Positions 39,886 through 48,152 of a DNA stretch of 64,000 nucleotides are shown piece by piece. Position 1 is the first letter of the stretch. Every line of letters starts with the position of its first letter. The DNA comes from Candidatus Dormiibacter spiritus (lineage in GTDB: Bacteria; Chloroflexota; Dormibacteria; Dormibacterales; Dormibacteraceae). Location: contig QHBT01000029.1 of NCBI GenBank assembly GCA_003244185.1, positions 1 to 64,000 on the forward strand. Direction: 5' to 3'. The notes beneath the pieces are model-generated. The model made no database searches. It saw only the letters and a list, made by a program, of their open reading frames with translations, and had not been told where the DNA came from. Position numbers and translations under genes: made by a program.

Positions 39886-41340
39886 CTAGGTAGCGATCTC
39901 CCCCCTGTGCGCGGCGAAACCCTCACCAGGGAACCAGCCCGGGATGTGGTTCAGAAACTCATCGTCCGCCGGGTGTTCGGGAAAGACCTTGTGTGGATTG
40001 AGCAGGCCCCTGGGGTCCAGCAGGTCCTTCAGCTGGCGCATCAGCGACATGGCCAGCGGACTGTGCTCGAGCTGGGCGTAGTCGCGCTTCAGCACGCCCA
40101 GGCCGTGTTCCGCTGAGATCGTCCCGCCCAGCTCCAGGGCGTCGCGGAAGATCCGGCCGGCCACCGCGCTGATCAGCGGGCGCTGCTCGTCGGTGAAGAG
40201 CAGTGACGGGTGCAGGTTGCCGTCGCCGGCGTGGCCGACCGTGCAGATGCGGACGCCGCTTTCCTCGGCCAGCCGGCCCAGCCTCCGCAGCATCTCCGGG
40301 ATGCTCCCGATGGGGACCGCCACATCCTCTGAGAGCCGGTTGTAGGGCATCTCCATCAGCAGCTTGCCGAAGTTCCGGCGGGCGTGCCAGAGCCGGTCGC
40401 GCTCAGCGTCTGATTGAGCTATGCGGTTGTCAGCGCCATCCAGCAGCTCCACCATCCCGAAAAGCGCCGTCTGCACCTGCTCAGAGTCGTGACCGTCCTG
40501 CTCGATCACCAGCACCGCCTGGATCTCTGGCGCGAAGGGCGGCTGCAGGACCGCGTGCACCGCGTCGATGGCGTAGCGGTCCATGATCTCGAGGGCTGTC
40601 GGAAAGTGGCCACCGCCGAGCACTCGGGAGACCGCCGCCCCCGCCTCTTCCAGACTGCAGAAGCCGACCATGGCAGTGGCTCGGTAACGCGGGTTGGGGA
40701 TGAGCTTCACTATCACTTCGGTCACTATGCCGAGCGTCCCCTCGGAGCCGATGAAGAGCTGCTGCAGGCGGTAACCGCTGGAGCGCTTGCGGAGTCTGCC
40801 GCCCAGGCGCAGGATCTCGCCGCTGGCGAGGACCACTGTCAGGCCAACCACGTAGTCAGCGGTCACCCCGTACTTGACGCAGCGCATGCCGCCGGAGTTG
40901 CAGGCCACGTTGCCCCCAATCGTCGACATGCTGATGCTGGCTGGATCGGGTGGGTACATCAGGCCCTGCTCGTTGGCCAGCTCGTCGATGCGTGCTGTGA
41001 TGACTCCGGCGCCGGCGACCGCAACGGTGTTGGCGACGTCCAGCTCGAGCTGGTCCAAGCGGTCCAGGCAGACGACCACTCCGCCGGCCAGCGGCACAGG
41101 TCCCCCGACCAGGCTCGTACCCGCGCCGCGCGCGACAATCGGCAGATCCCGCTCGGCACACAGGCGGACCACCGCCGCAACCTCTTCGGTGCTGGCGGGG
41201 TGAACGGCGGCGCTCAGGTCGTGCTGCAGGAAGGTGACGTCGTGCGTGTAGTCCTGCGCTGCCTCACCGGTTTGGACGTGGGCGTCGCCGACCAGAGCGG
41301 CCAGACCGAGGATGAGGCTCTGGTCAGTGACCGCGGACAT
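39886..41340 (-). CDS. FAD-linked oxidase, glycolate/lactate dehydrogenase GlcD type
   Basis: 484 residues. The PCMH-type FAD-binding domain (about 35-215) has IVARGAGTSLVGG, PPDPASISMSTIGGNVACNSGG and KYGVTADYVVGLTVVLASG. The C-terminal domain has EIMDRYAIDAV, the VGHAGDGNLHPSLLF metal/substrate block and ISAEHGLGVLKRDY. These identify a 2-hydroxyacid dehydrogenase of the GlcD/LldD/D-lactate type. ATG 41340 removes a non-homologous N-terminal extension and overlaps the PPOX gene by 17 bases. No GlcE/GlcF partners are nearby, so it may act alone with another acceptor. Confidence 0.9.
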   Translation of the reverse strand: MSAVTDQSLILGLAALVGDAHVQTGEAAQDYTHDVTFLQHDLSAAVHPASTEEVAAVVRLCAERDLPIVARGAGTSLVGGPVPLAGGVVVCLDRLDQLELDVANTVAVAGAGVITARIDELANEQGLMYPPDPASISMSTIGGNVACNSGGMRCVKYGVTADYVVGLTVVLASGEILRLGGRLRKRSSGYRLQQLFIGSEGTLGIVTEVIVKLIPNPRYRATAMVGFCSLEEAGAAVSRVLGGGHFPTALEIMDRYAIDAVHAVLQPPFAPEIQAVLVIEQDGHDSEQVQTALFGMVELLDGADNRIAQSDAERDRLWHARRNFGKLLMEMPYNRLSEDVAVPIGSIPEMLRRLGRLAEESGVRICTVGHAGDGNLHPSLLFTDEQRPLISAVAGRIFRDALELGGTISAEHGLGVLKRDYAQLEHSPLAMSLMRQLKDLLDPRGLLNPHKVFPEHPADDEFLNHIPGWFPGEGFAAHRGEIAT

Positions 41341-41755
41341 TGTCTGGCCACACTCGCAGGCTGACGGGGTAGCTCCGCGCAAAGTTGGCCACGCTGCCCG
41401 ACACCTGCTCCATCCGCGCTCTGTACTTGGCCACGTATTCAGCGTGCTGATCACTGGGCGTCTCGCCCGGGGTGAGCTCGGCGCGCCCGGTGAACACGAT
41501 GATGTCACCACCCTGGCCGTTCCCATCGAAGTTGAGCGCTACCCGCGGCCTCGATTCGATGTGCTTCAATCGCGCCGCGTCAGCACGGTTGTAGACGAGC
41601 ACACTCTGCCCGTCCCAGAGAAACCAGACAGGATTCGGCTGCGGCGTCCCCTCCCGCCCAGTGGTGGTGAGCCAGATAACCGGCTCCTCCCGGAGCCGGC
41701 GCTGCACACGCTGGCCGAAGTCGCTGTCGAGCTGGAGATCGAGACCTTTCGCCAT
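41324..41755 (-). CDS. PPOX-class flavin/F420-dependent oxidoreductase
   Basis: 143 residues. Split beta-barrel family: EEPVIWLTTTGREGTPQPNPVWFLWDGQSVLVYNRADAARLKHIE is the conserved cofactor-binding part, followed by NPRVALNFDGNG-like RPRVALNFDGNGQGGD. The pattern is that of the TIGR03667-type proteins, many of which bind F420. The ATG at 41755 lies eight bases after TAAGCT. It overlaps the GlcD-type gene. Substrate unknown. Confidence 0.82.
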   Translation of the reverse strand: MAKGLDLQLDSDFGQRVQRRLREEPVIWLTTTGREGTPQPNPVWFLWDGQSVLVYNRADAARLKHIESRPRVALNFDGNGQGGDIIVFTGRAELTPGETPSDQHAEYVAKYRARMEQVSGSVANFARSYPVSLRVWPDNVRGH

Positions 41756-41824
41756 TTGCCTAGAGCTTAGAGACCCATCCACCAAGGCCGCCCTCCCTTC
41801 TCCGCAGTTTCGGCTGTTGAGACG

Positions 41825-42610
41825 TCAGGCGGTTCCGCCGGGATGGATGAAGGGGGTAGTCGTGGCGAGCTGGACGAAGCCGAGACGCTGGAGAATCGGG
41901 CGGCTGTAGGGGGTGGCGTCGACCTGTAGGTAGCGGAAGCCCCGGGCCGACGCGAGGCCAGCTCGGTAGGCGACCAGCGAGCGGAACACGCCGCGGCGGC
42001 GCCAGGCTGGCAGCGTGCCGCCGCCCCAGAGGCTGGCGAAGTCGGTGCCGGGGTGGAGGTCCACGCGCCCGGCTGCGATGGGAGTCTGCCCGGCCCAGGC
42101 GACCACTGCCGCGGCTGTACTGGGCTTCCGCGCGATGCGGACCAGCAAGCTTCTGCCCACAGGGGCATGGTCTCCGCCGAACACCTCGTCATGCACGCGC
42201 ACCAGCGCGTCGGCGCCCTGCCCGTCGACGACTGCCCGCAGTTCCACGCTCGGGCGCGGCGGCGCATCGAGCGGGAGCTCTGCCATCTCGGCGACCAGCA
42301 GGGCCTCGACCGGCTGGGGCCTGAAACCGGCAGCGATCAGCCTGTCAGGTAGGTCTCGGGGCTGGTCGTATGAGTAGTGCTTCCACTCCCAGGCGCGAGA
42401 CAGGTCTGCGAATCGGCTGATCTCAGCAGCGATGACCGAGTCCGCGTTGGCATCGTCCAGATCGCACCAGGTCACCCCCGTCCACCCCTCCCCGCGGGAG
42501 ATGCTTCGAATCACCCGGGCCTCCTGCTCGACGCATCCGTCCGGCGCGTCAGGCTTCGGCTGCCGGCGTATCTGCTGGTCGAAGGCCGCGAGCACCGCTT
42601 GTCCGTCCAT
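41825..42610 (-). CDS. GNAT-family N-acetyltransferase
   Basis: 261 residues. The C-terminal half shows the GNAT core: AAAVVAWAGQTPIAAGRVDLHPG, then GGGTLPAWRRRGVFRSLVAYRAGLASARGFRYLQVDATPYSRPILQRLGF, with the acetyl-CoA loop RRRGVFRSL. The N-terminal half is less conserved and may be a degenerate second GNAT fold. ATG 42610 is preferred over an upstream TTG at 42625. It follows ccdA on the same strand by four bases. Substrate unknown. Confidence 0.85.
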   Translation of the reverse strand: MDGQAVLAAFDQQIRRQPKPDAPDGCVEQEARVIRSISRGEGWTGVTWCDLDDANADSVIAAEISRFADLSRAWEWKHYSYDQPRDLPDRLIAAGFRPQPVEALLVAEMAELPLDAPPRPSVELRAVVDGQGADALVRVHDEVFGGDHAPVGRSLLVRIARKPSTAAAVVAWAGQTPIAAGRVDLHPGTDFASLWGGGTLPAWRRRGVFRSLVAYRAGLASARGFRYLQVDATPYSRPILQRLGFVQLATTTPFIHPGGTA

Positions 42611-42614
42611 GCGG

Positions 42615-43352
42615 TCACAGGCCAAAGGGGGCGTAGGGCAGGAGGTTGGTCAGCGCGCTGGTTATCAGCAGCAGGTTGTCGGTGAGCAGGAACAGGCCCA
42701 TGATCACGAGCACCGCCGCAGAGGTCAGGTCGATCAGTCGCCGGTGCCGCCCGAGCACCGTGACCAATGAAGCGGCTCGCTCGATCCCCACGGCGAGCAG
42801 CAGGAACGGTAGGCCCAGGCCGAGGGTGTAGACGATCATCTGGAGCAGGCCGAACGCGCTGGCGCCCTGGTTGATGGCCGAGCTGATCACGGCGCCCAGC
42901 GTTGCGCCTATGCAGGGCGTCCAGCCGGCGGCGAAACCCAGACCCAGCAGGAAGGCGCCCAGCACGCCACCACGCTCGGGCATCCGGTCCAGGAAGCGAA
43001 ACTCGCGATAGAGAAGCGGCAGCCGCACGATCCCCGCCGTCTGCAGCGCCAGCAGGATGACCACCACCCCCGCCACCGGCAGGACGACACCGCGCACCGG
43101 CGTGAGAACCGCTCGCAAGAGGTAGAAGGTCGGGATGAAAACGAGGCTCACCCCGGCGACGAAGGCTGCGCCGCTGGCGACTACGCGGGTGCGCCGCGGC
43201 AGCACTGCTGCCCGCCCTCCGCCGCTGCCCTCTGCTGCGGGCTGATTGGCTTCCCCGGTCAGATAGGCGGCGTAGGCGGGGACCAGTGGCAGGACGCACG
43301 GCGAGAGGAAGGAGACAAGTCCTGCCGCAAAGGCGAGCGAGAGCGCAAGCAT
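42615..43352 (-). CDS. ccdA: CcdA-type thiol-disulfide exchange membrane protein
   Basis: 245 residues with six membrane helices. The redox Cys pair is in LVSFLSPCVLPLVPAY (about Cys19) and GWTPCIGATLGAV (about Cys144), as in CcdA/DsbD-beta proteins. It carries electrons from cytoplasmic thioredoxin across the membrane for cytochrome c maturation or other extracytoplasmic thiols. A Gly/Ala/Arg-rich loop (about 36-54) is an addition to the minimal family. The start ATG 43352 is within the palindrome GCATCTCTAGATGC. No thioredoxin-like partner is adjacent. Confidence 0.92.
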   Translation of the reverse strand: MLALSLAFAAGLVSFLSPCVLPLVPAYAAYLTGEANQPAAEGSGGGRAAVLPRRTRVVASGAAFVAGVSLVFIPTFYLLRAVLTPVRGVVLPVAGVVVILLALQTAGIVRLPLLYREFRFLDRMPERGGVLGAFLLGLGFAAGWTPCIGATLGAVISSAINQGASAFGLLQMIVYTLGLGLPFLLLAVGIERAASLVTVLGRHRRLIDLTSAAVLVIMGLFLLTDNLLLITSALTNLLPYAPFGL

Positions 43353-43396
43353 CTAGAGATGCGTCCGGGAACCCAGGCAGCCGGCAGCCGACCGGC

Positions 43397-44020
43397 TCAG
43401 AGGCCTTCCTCAGCCGGATAGCTGACCTCACCGGCGCGGACGGCCACAGCCAGGCGGTTCTCTGGCGGCGCCAGCGGGCACGCCCAGCGGGGGTTGTAGT
43501 GGCAGGAGGGGTGGTAAGCGTAGTTGAAGTCGATGGTGACCTCGGCCGCCCCGAGCTGAAAGTCGAGGCAGCCCGCGTCGGTGTTCTTGATGGTGTCGAA
43601 GAGGTAGCGACCGCCGCCGTACGTTTCCCGGCCGGAGGTCGCATCGGTGAAGGGCAGGAAGAGGCCGCCACCGTAGCCCTGCAGTGAAAAGACCGTCAGC
43701 GAGCACTCTCGGCCCTGAAGCTGGAAGCGCAGACGACCGCTGCGTCGATAGCTGATCACCCCGTCCTCGCCGCCAGTGTCGATCTCGAGCGGCGAGGGGT
43801 CGGTGGTCTCCACTGCCGCCTGCACCCGGTAGGTGGGGTCGGGCGGGAACCAGCGCAGACCCTGGAATGCCGCCCGGCGGCCAGCGGGTATCGGAGACTG
43901 CGGATGACCGCCGAAGAGCTGATCGCGCGCCTCTCGCCAGGCCCCGAGCGAGCTCTCCCGATAGGCGTCGCCCATCCGCCGCCGCCAATCCACCAATTCC
44001 AGGGAGTCGACAAGAGTCAT
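43397..44020 (-). CDS. DUF1684 family protein
   Basis: 207 residues from ATG 44020. It has the characteristic order WRRRMGDAYRES, FQGLRWFPPDPTYRV, LTVFSLQGYGGGLFLPFTDATSGRETYGGGRYL and the C-terminal DFNYAYHPSCHYNPRWACPLAPPENRLAVAVRAGE, which is diagnostic. Two Cys and a His in that last block may bind metal. The family is widespread and uncharacterised. Its start codon overlaps that of the divergent MFS gene by two bases (CATG), so neither can have a conventional leader independent of the other. Confidence 0.85.
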   Translation of the reverse strand: MTLVDSLELVDWRRRMGDAYRESSLGAWREARDQLFGGHPQSPIPAGRRAAFQGLRWFPPDPTYRVQAAVETTDPSPLEIDTGGEDGVISYRRSGRLRFQLQGRECSLTVFSLQGYGGGLFLPFTDATSGRETYGGGRYLFDTIKNTDAGCLDFQLGAAEVTIDFNYAYHPSCHYNPRWACPLAPPENRLAVAVRAGEVSYPAEEGL

Positions 44021-45581
44021 GTCCTCTGAGCCTAGTGCAGCCCGGCTGATCCAAAACCGGGAGAGCAGATCGGCGAGCCGTTGGATTCTCGCTGCCACCA
44101 TCCTGGCCTCTGGAGTGGTCTTCCTGGACGGCACGGTGGTCACCGTCGCGCTGGCCCGGATCGGCCACGACCTGCGGAGCCCTCTCTTCGGCACACTGGA
44201 AGCGCAGACGTACGTCTACAACGGGTACCTGCTCGCCATGTCAGCACTGCTCATCCCGGCAGGCGCGGCGGGCGACCGCTACGGCCGCAAGCGGGTCTTC
44301 CTGGCCGGCCTGATCGGGTTCGGTGTGGCCTCGCTGCTGTGCGGTTTGGCGCCCAGCATGGAGACACTGATACTCGCCCGGCTGCTGCAAGGCATGGCGG
44401 CGGCCTTCCTGGTGCCGGGGTCGCTGGCGCTGTTGCGACTGCACTTCCAGGGCGAAGAGCAGGGCCGCGCTTACGGCCTCTGGGCAGCAGGCACCTCTCT
44501 GACTACGCTGGCCGGACCGTTTCTCGGCGGAGTGCTGGTGGACCTGGTCAGCTGGCGCGCAATCTTCCTCATCAATCTGCCGCTGGTTCTAATAGCCGTC
44601 TTCGCAGGCCAGCGCCATGTCGTAGAGAGCCGCGATGAGAACTCGGCGCATCTGGACTGGACGGGCGCCGCGCTCTTCGCCGTCGCCACCGGCGGCCTCT
44701 CGTTCGGCGTCATCTACGGCCAGGAGCACCAGTGGCAGGCCGTGGAAGGGTGGCTGGCGCTCGCGCTCGGCGCCCTGAGCTTGGCCGCCCTGCCTCTCTG
44801 GCTGAGTAAAACCGCCCACCCGCTGGTCTCGCTGACCCTGTTCAAGGTCCGCTCTTTCACGGTCATCAACCTGGCGACGCTGGTCATCTACGCGTCCCTC
44901 TACATCTCCGGCTACTACCTGCTGCTGTTCCTGCAGGGCGTGGCCGGCTACTCGGCAGCTGCGGCCGGTCTGAGCGGCCTGCCGGTCTCGCTCTTCCTCA
45001 TCTTTCTCTCTCCCCGGATCGGGCGCCTGGCCGGGCGGTTCGGGCCGCGCCCGTTCCTCGTGGCCGGCCCTCTGTTGATGGCGGCTGGCACTGCCTGGCT
45101 GGCGCGCATCCCCCAGCACACGTCCGCCTGGCGGCTGGACCTGGCCCAGCCGGCGAGCCTGATACCGCCGCTGGCCTACGCCACTGACGTGCTGCCCGAG
45201 GTGCTCGCCTTCGGCCTCGGCATCAGTCTCCTAGTCGCGCCGCTCACCTCGGCGCTGATGAACTCGGTGCCCGAGGCGAATGTGGGCCTTGCCTCGGCCT
45301 TCAACAACGCCATCTCGCGGATCGGGCCGCAGCTGGCCGGGGCAGCTGTGTTCGTCGCCGTCACAGCGCTCTTCTTCGCTCGGCTGGGAGCCCGGCCGCC
45401 CGGAGTCAGTCCCTTGAACCGTCCGCTCGACGGCAACTGGCTGGCGCCTGCGTTGGCGGCCTCGACCGACGCCTTCCACCTGGCCATGCTCTTCTGCAGC
45501 GGACTGCTCGTCGCTGGAGCGCTGATCAGCCTGACGCTCGCCGGCCGGAGCGCCAAACCTCCTGACCCCGCTGCGGGATAG
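44019..45581 (+). CDS. MFS transporter, DHA2 (EmrB/QacA-like) family
   Basis: 520 residues and about 14 hydrophobic segments, the DHA2 size. VVFLDGTVVTVALARIGHDL in TM1 (with the conserved D), GAAGDRYGRKRVFLAGL (motif A, about residues 84-100) and GTSLTTLAGPFLGGVLVD (motif C) mark a proton-driven drug antiporter. A late insert of membrane helices (about 210-260) is typical of the 14-TM group. Substrate unknown. The ATG at 44019 shares bases with the divergent DUF1684 start. Confidence 0.9.
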   Translation: MSSEPSAARLIQNRESRSASRWILAATILASGVVFLDGTVVTVALARIGHDLRSPLFGTLEAQTYVYNGYLLAMSALLIPAGAAGDRYGRKRVFLAGLIGFGVASLLCGLAPSMETLILARLLQGMAAAFLVPGSLALLRLHFQGEEQGRAYGLWAAGTSLTTLAGPFLGGVLVDLVSWRAIFLINLPLVLIAVFAGQRHVVESRDENSAHLDWTGAALFAVATGGLSFGVIYGQEHQWQAVEGWLALALGALSLAALPLWLSKTAHPLVSLTLFKVRSFTVINLATLVIYASLYISGYYLLLFLQGVAGYSAAAAGLSGLPVSLFLIFLSPRIGRLAGRFGPRPFLVAGPLLMAAGTAWLARIPQHTSAWRLDLAQPASLIPPLAYATDVLPEVLAFGLGISLLVAPLTSALMNSVPEANVGLASAFNNAISRIGPQLAGAAVFVAVTALFFARLGARPPGVSPLNRPLDGNWLAPALAASTDAFHLAMLFCSGLLVAGALISLTLAGRSAKPPDPAAG

Positions 45582-45604
45582 TGCGGCGTCCCTAGGATTC
45601 TCGG

Positions 45605-46807
45605 GTGGCTGAGGTAGCTCCCGGGCAGGACGAGGCGCAGCTCCCGGGCACTCAGGCGCTCGATGCGCGAACGCTCTGGACGCTCTTGGCGGGCAATTCT
45701 CTCGTGCTGATCGGCACCGGTTTCTTCCTGCCCATCCTGCCCCTGGTGCTGCGTCACCGCGGCAGCACCAGTCTCCTGGTGGGCCTGGTCTTTGCCGCCG
45801 GCCTGGCGGGTCGAGCGCTCGCCCAATATCCTGCCGGCGCTCTTTCCGACCGCGTAGGCCGCCGCCCAGTGATGGTGGTCGCCATGCTCCTCTACGCGGC
45901 GCTGTTCCCGCTCTACATCCTGCCCCTGCCGCCCGAGACGCTGATCGCCGTGCGGTTCGTGCAAGCTGTTTTCGGCGGCGCCTACGCTCCCAGTGCGGCT
46001 GCCATGATCGGCGACCTGACAGGGCCCCAGCGAAGGGCCAGCGCATTCAGCCGGCTCCGCGCTTCGGACATGACAGGGCTTCTGCTGGGCCCTCTGCTGG
46101 GCGGCCTGGTGGCGGGCTTCCGGCTCGACGCCGTCTTCGTCGGGGCCATGGTGGTCTCGCTGGCGGCGGCGATCCTGCTCTTCTTCCTGCCTTCGGTGAC
46201 GCCCCGGCGCGAGGAGGCTCGGCAGGAGAACGAGGCGATCGGTGCCCTCGCGATCCTCTGGCTCATCCTGCCGGTCGCCATCCTGGGGATGGCTGCGTAC
46301 TGGATGTTCGGCGTCTACGACACGATCTGGAGCCTGTACGTGACCAGCCGGGGCGCGAGCACCTTCGTTGTCGGCCTGTCGTTCGCCACCTACGCGCTGC
46401 CGATAGTCGTATTTGCCGGGTTGGCCAACTGGAGCGACAGGTTGGGCCATGTCAGGGCGGGTCTGCTCTCAGTCATGACGTATGGCCTCCTGGCCGGCGT
46501 CTACCCCTTTGTGAGCAGCGTGCCGGCGCTGGTGCTCATCGGTCTGGGGGAGGGCACGCTCACCGCCGCCGGCAACCCGGCGATCAGTGCCGAGGTGAGC
46601 CGGCTGGCGCCGCTGGGCGCGCAGGGTAGGACCCAGGGCGTCTATCAGACTGCGATCACCGCCGCCCAGGTGGCCGGCTCCTTGGGAGCCGGGGCGCTCT
46701 ATGTGATCGGGCCGGCGCCGGCTTTCCTCAGCGGCACAGCCGTGTGCCTCCTGGGCGCCCTGGGCAGCATCCTGCTGCGCCGGTCGCGACGAGCGACCAG
46801 CGCATGA
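45605..46807 (+). CDS. MFS transporter, DHA1-like
   Basis: 400 residues from GTG 45605, six bases after a TAGGAT box. Twelve hydrophobic segments are predicted; ALSDRVGRRPVMVVAML is motif A (about 82-98) and FGGAYAPSAAAMIGDL lies in TM4. LGEGTLTAAGNPAISAEVSRLAP is typical of tetracycline/drug-type members. It is 23 bases after the DHA2 transporter and overlaps the patatin gene by four bases (ATGA), so two efflux-type carriers and a lipase-fold protein are arranged as one unit. Confidence 0.88.
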   Translation: MAEVAPGQDEAQLPGTQALDARTLWTLLAGNSLVLIGTGFFLPILPLVLRHRGSTSLLVGLVFAAGLAGRALAQYPAGALSDRVGRRPVMVVAMLLYAALFPLYILPLPPETLIAVRFVQAVFGGAYAPSAAAMIGDLTGPQRRASAFSRLRASDMTGLLLGPLLGGLVAGFRLDAVFVGAMVVSLAAAILLFFLPSVTPRREEARQENEAIGALAILWLILPVAILGMAAYWMFGVYDTIWSLYVTSRGASTFVVGLSFATYALPIVVFAGLANWSDRLGHVRAGLLSVMTYGLLAGVYPFVSSVPALVLIGLGEGTLTAAGNPAISAEVSRLAPLGAQGRTQGVYQTAITAAQVAGSLGAGALYVIGPAPAFLSGTAVCLLGALGSILLRRSRRATSA

Positions 46808-47691
46808 GCGAAGGAACAGCTCACCGCCCAGAGCGGCAGATAGGCATCTCCTATTCCGGCTCTGGCTCGCTTCTGGTCGTGGAGCTCGGCGTGGCGCGGG
46901 CTTTCGTTCGGCGCGGCATCGTGCCGACGCGCATAGCCGGCGTTTCCTCGGGCGCTATCACGGCTGTCGCACATGCCCTGGATCCTGTGCAGGGCAGGGG
47001 CCTGGAGGCGGCGGCGCGGCTCCTCGGCGGCATCAGCAACCGCACGTTCGGGCTGACCTGGTGGCAGGTTGCGCTGCGACTGGCTTTCGGGCCTCGCACC
47101 AGCCTCGGTGACAACCAGCCGATCAAGACTCTGGTGCTCGGAGAGCTGACGCGCGAGTTCGGGCTCAAGGACCCGGTGCTGGCCGACATCGGACCGCCCA
47201 GCATTCGAATCGGGGCCGCCGATCGGCTGACCGGCCAGCCTGTCTGGTTTCCGCCGGATCAGCCCCTGGGTGACGCGCTGCTCGCGTCCAGCGCGATCCC
47301 AGGCCTGTTCCCCTGGCGCATGCTGAGCGTTGACGGCGAGCGCCGGATGCTGGTTGACGGCGGCGTCCTGGAGGACCAGCCGGTCTCCGAACTGGCCTCC
47401 TGCGGTTGCGGGACCATCTTCTCAGTCGCCGTCGGGAGCCTGAACTCGAAGCCGCCCACCAACCTCATCGCCAACGCAGTCGGTTCGGTCTCCCTGGCGG
47501 TCCATCAGGCCGCCAAGCTGGAGGAGGAGCTGGTTCGGCGGGAGCTGGCCGGACGCGCCCGGATCTTCCACGTCCATCCCCACATTGAGCACCCGGTGCA
47601 CGGCTTCAATTTCAGCCCTGAGCTGGTCAGACAGGTCACTGACAAGGCCTGCCACCTGACCGAGCGCTGGCTGGTCGAGCAGGGCTTCTAG
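46804..47691 (+). CDS. Patatin-like phospholipase
   Basis: 295 residues. The nucleophile elbow GVSSGAIT (about residues 48-55, GxSxG) and the catalytic Asp in LVDGGVLEDQPV (DGG, about 181) form the Ser-Asp dyad of patatins. The oxyanion loop is SYSGSGSLLVVELG rather than the usual GGGxRG, a weaker but recognised variant. It is predicted to be a lipid acyl hydrolase, cytoplasmic or membrane-associated. It is coupled to the upstream MFS gene. Its stop shares CTAG with the convergent gene. Confidence 0.85.
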   Translation: MSEGTAHRPERQIGISYSGSGSLLVVELGVARAFVRRGIVPTRIAGVSSGAITAVAHALDPVQGRGLEAAARLLGGISNRTFGLTWWQVALRLAFGPRTSLGDNQPIKTLVLGELTREFGLKDPVLADIGPPSIRIGAADRLTGQPVWFPPDQPLGDALLASSAIPGLFPWRMLSVDGERRMLVDGGVLEDQPVSELASCGCGTIFSVAVGSLNSKPPTNLIANAVGSVSLAVHQAAKLEEELVRRELAGRARIFHVHPHIEHPVHGFNFSPELVRQVTDKACHLTERWLVEQGF

Positions 47692-48107
47692 CGATTCACC
47701 GCCCATCCTGGCTGCGGCAGCGCGCACTCGGCCTTGAATCCCTGGCTCTCCAGGCCCAGCGCCGAATTGAAGCGTGAGCGCAGATTCTCGACGGCAACGA
47801 GCTCGGTCAGCTCGACCATTCGAGCGTCGCCCAACTGCTCTCTAAGCCGAGCCACCAGCCCGTCAGTGACGATCGGAGGAGTGGTCGTCACAGCCTCGGT
47901 GTATTCGAGCACGAGCCGCTCCAGGTCCGTGTAGATCTCGCTCTGCCTCCACCCCGGTACTCCTTCGATCTTCGCCAGGTCAACGCCGCGGTGATGGGAC
48001 ATTGCCCCCAGCGGCTCGACCACCTTCCCATATTTGCGCTTCGAGTACCACGCCGCCAGACGCCCCAGAAGCCCCTTGTCGGACGTCCCCAGAGGGATGC
48101 GTGCCAT
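47688..48107 (-). CDS. Carboxymuconolactone decarboxylase-family protein lacking the CxxC segment
   Basis: 139 residues from ATG 48107, preceded by GAGGAGG. The N-terminus (LGRLAAWYSKRKYGKVVEPLGAMSHHRGV) and C-terminus (SEIYTDLERLVLEYTEAVTTTPPIV, then ENLRSRFNSALGLESQGF) match CMD/AhpD-like proteins of about 180-190 residues. The middle helices with the active-site CxxC-x3-His, which normally lie between these two parts, are absent, with the frame preserved. The only Cys is near the C-terminus (ECALP). The peroxidase/decarboxylase activity should be lost, so it is either decaying or serves another role. The stop overlaps that of the patatin gene. Confidence 0.75.
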   Translation of the reverse strand: MARIPLGTSDKGLLGRLAAWYSKRKYGKVVEPLGAMSHHRGVDLAKIEGVPGWRQSEIYTDLERLVLEYTEAVTTTPPIVTDGLVARLREQLGDARMVELTELVAVENLRSRFNSALGLESQGFKAECALPQPGWAVNR

Positions 48108-48152
48108 CTCCAACCTCCTCACCAATGGATGCTCATCCCCCAGGCTAATTGG

